A stretch of DNA of 64,000 nt, taken from Strongyloides papillosus (taxonomy: Eukaryota; Nematoda; Chromadorea; Rhabditida; Strongyloididae). The stretch is from positions 434,001 to 498,000 of the forward strand of contig SRSI01000014.1 in the NCBI GenBank assembly GCA_005656395.1, read 5' to 3'. A program made the position numbers and the translations under genes. Below, piece by piece: positions 1 through 10,329 of the stretch; the stretch's first letter is position 1, and each line of letters begins with the position of its first letter. The notes under the pieces are model-generated. The model was not told the DNA's origin, ran no database searches, and saw only the letters and a program-made list of their open reading frames with translations.

Positions 1-430
1 CATATTTGATATAGATAGCTCTTAAATTCTGGGGTTCAAAAGACATTATGAAAACAATTTAGAGCATCAAACATGAAAATTTTATAAAATACAATTTATA
101 ATAATTCAAACGATTGAAAAATATTTAAAAAATGTACTGTAATATGTTAAAAATGTTTTTTTTTATAAAAGTGTTTGTAGTTTTACATAGAATTAAATTC
201 TAACCTTGTATTTTAAAATGTATTGTAGAAAACAACTTATGTTCTAAAATAAAAATAGTATACTAAAAAAAGAGAAACTTATTTTAATAATTCATTAATT
301 ATTGTTTTAATTTTTCATGTACAAAATAATTGTGATAAAATTAATCGCAAATAAAGAAAATTTGAATTTTATTTGGTGGGACAAATTTATTACATTTTAT
401 GCAAACCTGTGTCCTTTTTTTTTCTGTGTG
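1..430. mobile_element. MITE family M1, right arm (cut by window start)
   Basis: This matches, in reverse complement, the left arm of the element at 43656 and the start of the one at 37041: a terminal run ending TTTTTTCTGTG, then a GGTGGGACAAATTT block, then an AT-rich arm. The other arm lies outside the window. M1 is the name used here for TA-flanked elements of about 925-950 bp ending in CACA(C/G)AAAAAA. The flanking TA is not clean here. Confidence 0.6.
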
Positions 431-539
431 AAGGAAATAGTAAAAAAATTTTTCTAAAAGCAATTGAAATTGTAAAATTTTAAAACTTGTTTTTATGTAA
501 AGTTTAATAATGTATTTAATAAAGTCCACAAAGTTGTAA

Positions 540-1520
540 AGTTTCTATAATCTAAATTAAATATAAAGATTCTGCAATCCGTACGTTGATTGGTCAAAAA
601 TCAATCTTTAATTTTAAGAAAAAAAGTGTGAAATGTAGATTTCAAATAAACTACATGAAAACATTTCACTGACTTGATTTCATTTATAACTTTGTTTATT
701 ACGCAAATTATCTTTTAATGCTAAGCGTTAATATTCTTACTCATATTTAATAAATACTTATAAGCTTATATTATATTGTTTTAGAAAATATATTTATAGA
801 ATATAGTTTTTGATGTCCCCCTTTCAAACAATTCCTAATGCCTTCTGGATTACCGTTTGATTATTGAAGTCTTTATCAACAATTTACTTTTATTTGTCCA
901 AACTTTATTACAATAACACACACAAATAAGATTAACACAAAGTATAGTGAAGTAAAGTGGCCACCTAGGGATAACATTTATAAACTACAAAATTATACTT
1001 ACTTATACTTATCCTTCGATCTCTTAACAATTCCTGAGATCTCCCTCAACCGTCTATGAAACCCCTAGTGGTCTACAAACACAAAATATTAAAATTACAA
1101 TATAATTAAGATAATTAATAACATTACAATATAACTCGTCATACATATAAAATTTTGATTACATAAAAAACGACTACAACTATTACCTAAGTTAATAAAA
1201 TGAATAATTTGATGACTCTCGCCACCTTATATAATAACAAAAACAATGTTCTCGAATATTCCAAACAGTTTCCCAAACTGTCATATTTTACTTTTTTAAA
1301 AAATTTATGTTTTTTCATTTAAGTCTATTAAAAACTTTACTATATATTCCAATTGATTGGTCGTTCTTTCCTAGTACACTTTAAAAATAGACAAATCATA
1401 TAAATTTTAATTATTTAAAAAAAATCTGATTTCTATAATATTTTTATTTTTTTAATCCATGCAAAAATAATTTAAATATTTATCTTTAGCTGTATTTGTT
1501 GTTCTCTGATTCTTAAGAAT
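540..1520 (+). other. diverged conserved 5' flank of the TTL-like gene, split by an LTR
   Basis: Blocks at about 580-780 (GATTGGTCAAAAATCAATC and what follows) and 1284-1520 (TGATTGGTCGTTCTTTC, then a TCTGATTTCTATAATATT block) line up in order with the flanks upstream of the genes at 39192, 42973, 48369, 56029 and 60851. No ORF is evident. The homology is seen by eye; any regulatory role is inferred. Confidence 0.5.
811..1283 (-). mobile_element. candidate solo LTR
   Basis: A 473-bp segment, less A+T-rich than its surroundings, starts TGATGTCCCCC and ends AAACTGTCA, with TG/CA ends and short inverted termini. Read on the minus strand it has a TATATAAGG box near its beginning, as an LTR promoter would. 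It interrupts sequence that is continuous in the paralogous flanks. No clear target-site duplication or second LTR is visible, so this stays tentative. Confidence 0.35.
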
Positions 1521-1571
1521 TTAAATATTTATTTTTCAATAATTTTTGTATGGCAATTTTTAGTATTTAAG
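1521..1571 (+). promoter_or_regulatory. conserved core promoter of TTL-like gene
   Basis: TAAATATTTATTTTTC, a gap, GTATGGCAATTTT, then TATTTAAG at 1564-1571, which ends 41 nt before the ATG. The same ordered block precedes every intact TTL-like gene here. The fixed spacing suggests a TATA-like box and a very short 5' UTR. Confidence 0.55.
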
Positions 1572-1611
1572 GATAATTTATCTCCAAAATATTAAAGTAA
1601 AATATTCAAAA

Positions 1612-2102
1612 ATGAAAGTTTTTATTACATTAATACTATTTAAAATTATTTTAATATCTAAAACGTCTAAATTCCCTATGGAAAATCCTATTTACTATGT
1701 TACACTTGATTTAACACCTAAATGTCTTTGTGGCAATGAACAAGTGTCAGTAACATTGCAATCTATTAAAGACGGTCAACCTCTTGTTAAGGAATATTAC
1801 CATGGTTTTAATATAACAGAAAGCTGTAAAAAATTACAAAGATTTAATGGATTACATATAGCAAAAAATCTTTTTCAATGTAAGTAAATTAGTAAGAAAA
1901 ATAATTAATTTATTTAAAAGATTTTCAAATTACTATTAGTCATGATTGTAATTTACCAGAATCAATTTATTCAATAGTAGACATAATGAATGTTAGTAAA
2001 GATTGTATCCCCAATCTATTACAAAAGTATTTTTTTTTAAGTATAAATGAATTTCTTTTTCCTGTATGTAATGAATCTCAATTTCTTGAATCTGGAAGAT
2101 AA
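1612..2102 (+). CDS. TTL-like small secreted protein (two exons)
   Basis: Predicted secreted protein of 149 residues, function unknown. Exon 1 is 1612-1879 and exon 2 is 1921-2102, joined across a 41-nt intron with donor GTAAGT and acceptor TTTAAAAG, phase 1. Residues 1-17 (MKVFITLILFKIILISK) look like a signal peptide. Exon 1 then carries a beta-rich domain with CLCG and an N-glycosylation site (NITES). Exon 2 opens with FQITISHDC; an HDC after a beta strand is a hallmark of nematode transthyretin-like proteins. Choosing the acceptor at 1919-1920 keeps the frame open to the TAA at 2100-2102. The protein is far more diverged from the other copies than its upstream DNA. Secretion and family are inferred from pattern; no function is established. 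Confidence 0.6.
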
Positions 2103-2608
2103 TATACAAAAACTACAAAAAAGAAAAAACGCGCATTTTCTCTTTAATAATGTAAATAATTTTAAAATACTTATTTTCCATTCAGTTAATTTTAATATTT
2201 ATTTTTTTTATTCATATTATGTTGTTTTTCCCTTTATATAGGGAAGAAATGATTTCGAAAAAATAATTTTCGATTTCTTTTAATAATAAAATTTTGATAA
2301 AATTATTTATTTGTTCTTTGATATTGTCATACATGGGCATTTTCAAGCTAAAAATAATTTTCAGTATCATATCATCTTACCAAATTTTACCACTGATCAA
2401 ATTTATATCAACTCATAATAAAAATTTTTTCACTGAAGTTAAAATTTTTATTAAAGACAACGAATGAATGAATAAAATAATATAAGATGAATAAAATTTA
2501 GGTTAAAAACTGGGAAATTTTTCCTCTAAAAGACAGATTGGAATAAAATCCGGCGGCACGTCGTTTCACCACTCGTTTATATGGCGCATGACAACAAGTT
2601 GTAACGGC
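2103..2608. other. no gene seen; short GC-richer patch
   Basis: AT-rich, with no ORF of note except a low-complexity one at 2047-2241 that starts inside exon 2. A GC-richer patch at about 2550-2610 (CCGGCGGCACGTCG) directly precedes a tandem repeat and may be the edge of an unrecognised element. Confidence 0.4.
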
Positions 2609-2845
2609 TATTTTGCATTTTTCGACATCTGTTTTAACAGTATAATATACAACAATATGGGGTAAAATTACTTCGTTTTGTATATAATAATGTATAAAAA
2701 TGCAAAATAGACATCGTACAATGTATAAAAATGCAAAATAGCCATGTAGTTAAATAAATAATACTGGTTAGGAAGCAATATACAGAAGTACAAAAAATGC
2801 AAAATAGACATTGTACAGTGTATAAAAATGCAAAATAGAATTACA
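2609..2845. repeat. short tandem repeat around AAAAATGCAAAATAG
   Basis: Four direct copies of AAAAATGCAAAATAG lie at about 2696, 2728, 2797 and 2825; the first pair is about 31 bp apart. An inverted copy (CTATTTTGCATTTTT) lies near 2610. The minus-strand ORF over this stretch is only the translated repeat. Confidence 0.6.
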
Positions 2846-3000
2846 AGAGGTTGTTGCAATTAATAAACTGCTTTATATAGTACTACTGATATTATTAAAT
2901 ATATTTTAATAATCAAAGCATGATTAATTAATATTTTAATAAAGTTACATAAATTACTATGCTGAAAATTATTTATATACTTTATTTTAAATTTACAGCA

Positions 3001-3620
3001 CACAAAAAAATTCCCGGAATTTCAAAATCCGGAAAAATTTTTGAAGGAATTTTTGAAATTGCAGGAAAAAAAATGCATGAATTTCTTTTGTAGGAAATTA
3101 AAATGCAGTAAAAAAAATTGTAGGATTTTTGAATGTTGGAAAATGGACTAAAGGATTTTCAAATGCAGGAAAAATAGATCGGGGGATTTTTAAATCCAGG
3201 AATGCGAATTACAGGATTTTTAGGTGCAGGAAAAATGAATTTCGGGATTTTTGAATCCGGGAAAATGGACCACAGGATTTTTAAGTGCGGAAAAATGGAT
3301 TGGGGGATTTTTGAATGAAGGAAAAATGAATTACAGGATTTTCAAGTACAGGAAAATTGACTACAGGATTTTTCAATGCAGTAAAAATGAACTACAGGAT
3401 TTTTGAATGAAGGAAAAATAAATTACGGGATTTTCAAATACAGGAAAATGAACTACAGGATTTTTGAATGAAGGAAAATGAATTGGGGGATTTTTGAATG
3501 AAGGAAAAATAAACTACAGGATTTTTGAATGAAGGAAAAATAAATTACGGGATTTCCAAGTACAGGAAAATGGACTAAAGGATTTTAGAAAGCAAAAAAA
3601 GCAAGTTGCAGAATTTTTGA
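3001..3620. repeat. 31-bp minisatellite
   Basis: Roughly 18-20 degenerate tandem units of 31 bp built on GGATTTTTGAATGAAGGAAA followed by an A-rich end with CTACA. The array starts after CACACAAAAAAATTCCCGG and stops just before the MITE at 3717. Units near 3480-3560 are the most regular. There are no unique spacers, so it is not a CRISPR array. Confidence 0.8.
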
Positions 3621-3716
3621 ATGCAGAAAGTTTCTTATTAATTAAATAAAAGTTATTTATAGTTAAATAACAGAAATTTTTTATTGTTGGAACAATGATT
3701 TTTTTTAAAATAATTA

Positions 3717-4669
3717 CACAGAAAAAAAAAATGGGAAAAATTTTGACAAATCTATCTGAAATGCAAAAAAAATTCCCACCTATTAAAAAAATCAACATTT
3801 ATTCAAATTTTAAAATTATCGAGCGACAGCAAAAATGTTTTAAACGATAAAAAATATTTGGTTGTCGCAGAATTTTGCTGTTTTTTTTACAAAATTATAT
3901 ATGTTTTATATTTTAAATAATGTAACTTTTATTTAATCTTAATGTTTTTGATATAATGCTAGTCTTAGGATCTAATTTTTTTTCTAATATACATGAAACA
4001 TGTTGTAGAACTCAATTTCGTGTAAAGTTGTTAAGTTTTAACAAAAATCATTGTCCTAAACAATTCACTGGCAACAATAAATATAAAAAATTCGTAATAA
4101 TAATAACAAAAAGCCAAAAATTATTATTTAACCACACAAAGCATTAATAAATAAAAATATTATTTTTGTATTTGTTTTCATATTAAGTTTAAATATGTAG
4201 AAGATATTTTTAACTATAGATAAAAATCCATATATTACCATAACTTTTCATAGATTTAATTTTCTAAATAGTACCATTAAAGTCATACAAAAACTTTTCG
4301 GCCTTTAGAAGAGTGTAATTTTATAATAAAAAATGTAATTATTAATAACTCAAACTATTAAAAATTATTAATAAAAATATTTTCGTTTGTTCAGAATTGC
4401 TTTTTATAAAAGCATTTACAATCTTACATAAAATTAAATTCTAATTAAATATTTAAAAAGTATTGTAGAAGACAATCTATGTTTTAAAATAACAATAAAA
4501 TAGTAAAAAATTGAAACTTATTTCAATCACTACTTAATTATTGCTTTAATTTTTAAGTACGATACAGTTGCGATAAAATTAGTCGCAATTCAAGAAAATT
4601 CAAATTTTAATAGGTGGGAAAAATACATTACATTTTACGCAAAAATGCTTCCCACTTTTTTTTTGTGTG
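3717..4669. mobile_element. MITE family M1, complete copy
   Basis: A 953-bp element flanked by TA on both sides (3715-3716 and 4670-4671). It starts CACAGAAAAAAAAAATGGG and ends CCCACTTTTTTTTTGTGTG as terminal inverted repeats. The left arm carries a GTCGC block and the right arm a GATAAAATTAGTCGC block, as in the copy at 37041. It encodes no transposase, so it is non-autonomous; the TA duplication places it in the Tc1/mariner/pogo class. Confidence 0.75.
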
Positions 4670-4837
4670 TAGTATGTTATATTTTATCATATATATTTGT
4701 AAGAATGTAAATTTTTTTACCTATGCATTGCTTATTATCTGGAAGTATTATCTAGTTGTTAATACTACATTATATAAAAAACATGCAGCCTTTTATGAAA
4801 AGAAAAACAACTATTAAATGAAACGCTTCTTTTTACC

Positions 4838-5175
4838 ATGAAAATTTTCTTTTAATTATTGTTGATTTTAATAACTAGCACTTTTGTCAAAAAAGAAGTT
4901 TTAGTATTAAATGTTATACATTAGATTATAGAGGCGGTACTTCTTTGGAATTTTAATATAATTTTTGATAATAAAGACAAAACTATTGAAACTTATCATA
5001 CTATAAAAAAATGTAAAGTAACAATATTTTAAGATAAAAAAATTGTTTTTTATAATAAAATCAACAAGTTCTTTAAACGAATTTGTTATTCTAAATCAAC
5101 CAGTCAATTGGATTTTTTTTTCTTGATAATTCCTAACATGATTCATTTGAAAATTAGAAGACTCAAATTTTTTAG
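4838..5175 (+). pseudogene. decayed secreted-protein gene, possibly TTL-like
   Basis: From the ATG at 4838 the frame reads as a signal-peptide-like start (MKIFF, stop, LLLILITSTFV) and continues with coding-like sequence interrupted by three stops, including a block IIFDNKDKTIETYHTIKKC. Length and layout resemble exon 1 of the TTL-like genes, but the family cannot be confirmed. It is followed by about 750 bp with no recognisable gene. Confidence 0.3.
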
Positions 5176-5932
5176 AAACTAGATAATCAAGTATTTAAAA
5201 CTTTTATTCATAAAATTATTCTTAAATAAATTTACTTTCTTAACTAAATAGTCAAATTAAAACGCAAAAAAGAACCTAAAAATTTTGAAGGTATTTTATT
5301 GCTAGAATTATGATTGAAGATAACTGTTCCAAAGCAACATAATATGACGTAATTAAAGAGATAAAAGTAAAGTCTCGGAGTTTTGTGGAGATTATCGACT
5401 AGGAACACCAACATAATTCAATTATTAGTGATGGAAATTACTATTTATCAAGATTACAAGTCAATTTAAAACAAAATTTAATCTTTAATCAAACGATATT
5501 CAAAAGAGAATTTTTGTTCAAAAAACGTTTTTTAATAGAAATAATAGTTTCTAAAGAATATTTTTCTTTACTAAATGTTTCAAATGATTTCAATGAAAGA
5601 ACCGTTCATAAATTCCAATTTGAATATCTTATTAATTATATTATTAAATTAATTAATAAGTAAAACTATACCATATTATAATTTATTGGTAAATAAAATA
5701 AATTTTAATTTAATCTTACATTTGTCAATTATTTAGTTACTTTTAATATTTATTGGTTTTTTTTGAAGCTACATAATTGTTATTGATACTATAAATAAAA
5801 TACTAGAAAACATTTGGTAATAAAACCTACCAGTAAATATCGTCATCAGAAAAAAGTATATGAATTGTAAAACTGTTACTAAGGTGTATCAAAAACCTTA
5901 CTTTTTAAAAGTAAACAATTTTTTAGCTTCCA
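5176..5932. other. no gene recognised
   Basis: AT-rich sequence with no long ORF. A less biased patch at 5370-5530 could be old coding sequence, but no frame stays open long enough to support this. Confidence 0.3.
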
Positions 5933-6523
5933 TCATACAATTAATTCTAAATGAGTCAATTTTAAGTAAACGTGGTTAGATAAACAATCAACTGCTTCCT
6001 TTCCATTAAACACATTATCATATTTTTTAATCACCATTTTATGTGTTTTTCTTTGATACACCATTCTTAAAAAGACCATAAAGTATAACAAACTACAATT
6101 ATTAGATGATTAAAATATACTAATAAACAATAAAACATACTTTCCATATTGCTTTGGATTTTCCACAATTTTAATTCTCAATATTTTCCTTCAAAAACGT
6201 TAAACCATTTATTTTTTAGATTCCATAGACATTGTTTTTCTTTAATGATAAAAGTATCAGCAGTTGATGTAATTTGGGGATTCCATTAAAACGATCTACA
6301 AACATCACCAATACAACAATCTTCATCATCTTCAACATTTGTAAATGACTCCCGCCTTTGAGAACAAAGATATCTTAAACGTAAAAAGTGTTATTTAGAT
6401 AGTTATCTACTTTAGGTTTTATCTTTTTCTGGACAGAAAAATTAGTACTACACAAGCAACCTTTCCAACAGCTGTTGATAAATCTTCTTGTAATCCTCTT
6501 GGATATGGGCAAGTTTCTGGTTC
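5933..6523 (-). pseudogene. coding remnant with DEP-domain-like segment
   Basis: The minus strand has a 43-codon open stretch (6064 to 5933) containing IKKYDNVFNGKEAVDCLSN. This resembles the core of DEP domains (basic stretch, aromatic, F-x-G-x-E-A-V-D-x-L), which serve membrane and G-protein signalling in DEPDC1/LET-99-type proteins. Upstream on the same strand, after a TTTTTTAG acceptor-like site, another open stretch (6523 to 6419) includes EPETCPYPRGLQEDLSTAVG. The pieces are separated by stops and frame changes, so this is either a decayed gene or one whose exons I could not assemble. The DEP assignment rests on pattern memory only. Confidence 0.35.
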
Positions 6524-7105
6524 CTAAAAAATGTAGATAAAGATAAGGTATAAAATTATTCCATCATGAATATTACAGAAATAACTAAATAAATATAGTA
6601 GGAAACATTACACCGAAAATGATTTAAGGTATGTATAATTTATTATATATGTATATATACATAGTGTAAATGACATCATTAAGCAATAGATAATTAAGAT
6701 TATTATAATTAAAGATTGTGGATTAAGAATACTAAGGAAATAATATGATTAATAAACATTGTACCAAAAAAGTACAAAAGACGATATTACATAGTACGGT
6801 ATAAACAATATTTTTAGATATGAATGAACATTTTTTTAAAAGGTATTTTAAAATTTTTTTAAAAATAATAATTAAAACTTTGTAATTGAACTTAATTTTA
6901 TTAAATGCAAAATGTATTTTACTTGTAAATGATATAACAAGTACTACAAAGATTTTTAATTATATTTTTTTATTATATTATATTATTTATTATATTTTTT
7001 ATCATATTAAATTCTAATTATTATATAATTCTTTCGATATAAAGAAAGACAATTTAATATTTCTTTAAATTAATATATTTTTAGTTTATTATAGAGTTTG
7101 AGAAT
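6524..7105. other. no gene seen
   Basis: Very AT-rich, with runs of TATTATATTATATTATTTAT near 6970-7010. No ORF or repeat could be tied to a known element. Confidence 0.4.
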
Positions 7106-7109
7106 AGCA

Positions 7110-7579
7110 ATGTCATTATTTTTCTATGAAATTCTTTTTTTTGGACTATTGTTAATTTTTATCTTAACAAGTTTTGCTGAAATATATCATTCATAGTTAA
7201 ACTTCAGAAGTTAGGAAAGATACTACCAGTGTAAGTGATGTAAATTACTTTTAAGTCATTTGTTTTTTAGTGTCTTAGAAGAATCAGAAGTTCTCGTCCT
7301 CCTTTCACAAAATTTCGAGTTGGGCAGGTTATGGCAACAAAGAAATATAACATACGAGGTGTTGTTAGTTGTGATGGGAAAGAATGCGTTCCAGGGAAAC
7401 GGTTAAAAGAGTATGGTCTAGAAGAGTATTGTAATTTACAAACACTCATAAATACTAATATGTTTCTTAAAGAATTTTCTTTAACAACTATTGATCAAGT
7501 AGGTCAACAAAATTATTTGGTTTTCAAGGAATGTGTTCTTAGATGTTTTAAATCATTTTATACACATTTTAATGATTAA
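7110..7579 (+). CDS. candidate secreted-protein gene, possibly TTL-like, structure unresolved
   Basis: A short ORF at 7110-7196 reads as a signal peptide (MSLFFYEILFFGLLLIFILT). A second open stretch, 7271-7579, follows a TTGTTTTTTAG acceptor and includes KKYNIRGVVSCDGKECVPGK and FSLTTIDQVGQQNYLVFKEC. The order (I-x-G-x-x-x-C-D-G-K, then a T-x-I-D strand, then a Cys) recalls nematode TTL domains. The link between the two exons is not clear: the first ORF meets a TAG at 7194, and a GTAAGT donor lies further on, at about 7235. It could be a diverged gene, a pseudogene, or two unrelated ORFs. The inner ATG at 7331 is not the likely start, because the frame is open back to the acceptor. Confidence 0.33.
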
Positions 7580-7639
7580 CTGATTCCTGATTTTTCTGAT
7601 ATTGATATAATTCTCTATATAATATATTTTTTGCAGGAT

Positions 7640-8445
7640 CATGAAGTTAGAATATATTGATTATCTTGGTCGAGTCTATTAAACGTTTGCCTTCTTGGGA
7701 GTCTGTTAAAAACATTTTTAGAAATGAATGTAAAAGGCATGTATTTACTTCAACTGGAAATTTTTAAAGCAAAAAGTATGATTCTGTAAGAATGCTGCTA
7801 TAAAAGAGTTAGAGAAGCTTGATGAAGATATAAATGAATCGAATTTTTATCACCATAAACATAAGCCATTATGTTTTAATTGTCTTTTTTGGTTATGTAG
7901 TATGGATACATTAATTTCCCCATCAAATAAATATGAAAAGATAATAAGTCAAATACAAAATGCATGGATCCATGAAGACCGTTTTGACGACAATGGTGAT
8001 CGTAAAAAAAGGATGACTCAAAAGGAGGAAATTTGATTTCTGATCTAGAAAAAGAACAAGAAATCTCAAATCTAAACGTCGAAGATTTAGAAAGATTACT
8101 ATATTACTTCTCTACTCCCTGTTGTAGTTAATAGAATTGATGGTAGCTATAATGACAGTCGATGTTCTACTTGGAGTTTTTGTGAAGACATTGTTAGTTG
8201 TTGTATTATGCCAAGACTTTAAGTACCCAGGTATGAGTCATTTTATTTTATATATTTGTTAAAGGAATTTATGATTTATCTTTTACAGAGATATCAACCA
8301 AAGAAATTCTTCATGAAATCCCAGTAGGTATATCACAATATTATAGTGATGAATGTGCAAATTGAAAATCATTGCATCTTAAATCTTTCGGAGCATCAAA
8401 ATTTTGTTCCAATGAAATTAAGAAAATCGAACATGATAACAGTAA
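7640..8445 (+). pseudogene. unrecognised decayed coding region
   Basis: Several coding-like stretches lie in different frames on the plus strand. One near 7675-7765 contains RLPSWESVKNIFRNECKRH. One at 7782-8036 contains FNCLFWLCSMDTLISPSNKY and then a charged tail. Further blocks lie at 8040-8220 and 8290-8445, the last after a TTTTACAG acceptor-like site. Stops and frame changes separate them. I do not recognise the product. It may belong with the preceding candidate gene or be independent. Confidence 0.35.
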
Positions 8446-8829
8446 ATAGTCTGAGAGCAAAGATGACAAAATGAAGTAAAAAAACACTTAGAAATAATTT
8501 ATTAATAATTTTAAAAAAATTTTAAATTTATCAAATAAATTTATGATTACTTTATAAATGATTTATAAAATAAATTTATTATTATTTTATTAATAATCTA
8601 TAGAAAAATTATAAATTTATAGGATAAATCTACACAATTTCTGAGAAATTGTTATCTTGTTGCTAAAAATTCTCGATAGCGTCTTTTAACTATTCGACTG
8701 TACTCGGTTTTTGATTTGTTATAAACAAATCTTTCTTGAACTTCACAGCATAAGAAATACATAAAAATTTTTAGTTTGAGCATTCAATTTAAACTTGGGG
8801 AAAATTTGTAGAATTACTGAGTTAAAGAG

Positions 8830-9345
8830 TACATCCGTAATATTTAGATCTTCGTAAAATTCATACTGTTGGAACTCAGTACATACTTTCCGTCAATTCC
8901 ACGGATTAATACTTTATCCCTACTGTTATAGTTTGCAGTACTAATTATTTCTCCTATATTTACGTTAAGGAATTTTAAGATCTCATTAAATCTGTCATCA
9001 TCATTTGAACCTTCGAATTTATGGGAACTTTTTAAAAAATTATCCAAATAATTTTTCTTATCCCCTGAATCTCTTGTTGATTACAATTACTATTATTATC
9101 TAGAGATTCTTTTTCCTCCTTTTCAGCCCTATATCGATGAGTTAGAGCATTTTGAGCATTATTCACCGGTACAAGCTCTAACAATGTTGGGATCTCATGT
9201 TCCTAACTTAAACAGCGGAGAATGTGTTTCATACTTCCATAAATTTTTCTGTGTTTATCCGTTGTTTTTAGAGCAATAAGATCGTATATAACTTTTATAA
9301 AAACTGGGATGTCTTTATTCTTTAGATTTTTAAATTAAAAATGTC
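8830..9345 (-). pseudogene. unrecognised decayed coding region (minus strand)
   Basis: On the minus strand, coding-like frames run from about 9300 to 8840. They include LIALKTTDKHRKIYGSMKHI and, after frame changes, the 67-codon stretch 9047-8844, which is hydrophilic and rich in D, N and S (KFEGSNDDDRFNEILKFLNV). Codon-like composition differs from the flanking AT-rich DNA. Stops interrupt it. I do not recognise the family; a retroelement gag or a host gene are both possible. Confidence 0.35.
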
Positions 9346-9381
9346 TATTTTTTGAAGTTAAATTTATGGACTTTGGAAGAA

Positions 9382-9660
9382 AGCTTTCTTGGTTGAGTGG
9401 TTAGCGGCGAGGACCTCAGGCAGTTCGATATAAGTTCGATCCCCGTTAGTAATTTCGTTTGATTTCAGGCGTGTTAGCAGCATCAAGAAGGATCACGGTG
9501 GTCAGTTGGGCGGTTGGATTAAGATTTGTGGGTTATAGTTGTAGTTGTGTGTCGTAGTTTGCATGTGTCTGTGTGGTTGGTAGAGTTAATTATCCATCGT
9601 TGACTTAATGGGCGTGGATGATGTGAGTTGGTGTTAGGAAGATTTTCGTTTTTGATTTCA
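9382..9660 (+). mobile_element. tRNA-derived SINE-like element
   Basis: The head resembles a tRNA with Pol III promoter boxes: an A-box-like TGGTTGAGTGGTTAGCGGC at 9390-9408 and a B-box-like AGTTCGATCCCCG at 9433-9445, at about normal spacing. A roughly 200-bp body, much richer in G and T than anything nearby, follows (GTTGGGCGGTTGGATT, GGGCGTGGATGATGTGAG). The cloverleaf is imperfect and there is no matching acceptor strand, so this is a tRNA-derived retroposon rather than a tRNA gene. Confidence 0.6.
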
Positions 9661-9690
9661 AATTTTTTAACAATTTGGCAATAATTTTTT

Positions 9691-10320
9691 GTGAATCTTA
9701 TTCCTGTATTGAAGGAATCTCATTCATGTGATAGAGAAATTTTATTCCTGTATGGGGGTAATTTTATTCCTGTATTGGAGGAATATAATTCATGTGATAG
9801 AGGAATTTTATTCCTGTATGGGGGTAATTTTATTCTTGTATTGGAGGAATCTCATTCATGTGATAGAGCAATTTTATTCCTGTATTTGAGGAATCTTATT
9901 CCTGTAGTGGAGAAATTCGATTCATGTGTTGGAGGAATTTTATTCTTTTACTCCAGGAATAAATTCCCTACATTATGACGGAATCTTATTCCTGTATTGG
10001 AGGAATTTCATTCATGTTTTGGAGGAACCTTATTCTTGTATTGGAGGAATCTTATTCTTGTATTGGAGGAATCTTATTCCTGTATTGGAGGAATCTTATT
10101 CCTTTATGGGAGGAATCTTATTCATGTACTCCCGGAATCTTTTTCTTTCAAATTACAAGAATTTTAAGGGCTTTTTTCCTTCAAAAGTTCAGGAAAATAT
10201 TTACTTATTTTGTAGGATTCTTTTTACTACAATGCAGGAAAATTTTTCCGGCAATTGAAGGATCCACCAGCTTTCCTGCAAATTGCAGGAAAGATTTTCC
10301 TGTTTTTTTTTGTGATCTTT
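9691..10320. repeat. 22-bp minisatellite with 66-bp higher-order period
   Basis: Tandem units of GGAATCTTATTCCTGTATTG plus GA (22 bp). In the first part three variant units (ending TTGGA, GATAGAG and GGGGGTA) form a 66-bp higher-order repeat. Because 66 is a multiple of 3, each forward frame stays open and gives a 22-residue peptide repeat; the two long overlapping ORFs here are by-products of this. The right edge (ATTGCAGGAAA, ending in a T-run and GTG) resembles, inverted, the left edge of the 3001 array. Confidence 0.8.
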
Positions 10321-10329
10321 CTGTATAAT

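Noticed and set aside
2668..2859. 63-codon minus-strand ORF
   Set aside because: It is made of the AAAAATGCAAAATAG tandem repeat.
3001..3620. CRISPR-like repeat array
   Set aside because: Units are contiguous and degenerate without unique spacers, and the DNA is eukaryotic.
9382..9455. Functional tRNA gene
   Set aside because: A and B boxes are present but the acceptor stem does not pair and a non-tRNA body follows.
9691..10328. Three overlapping ORFs of 95-117 codons
   Set aside because: They are translations of the 22-bp minisatellite in different frames.
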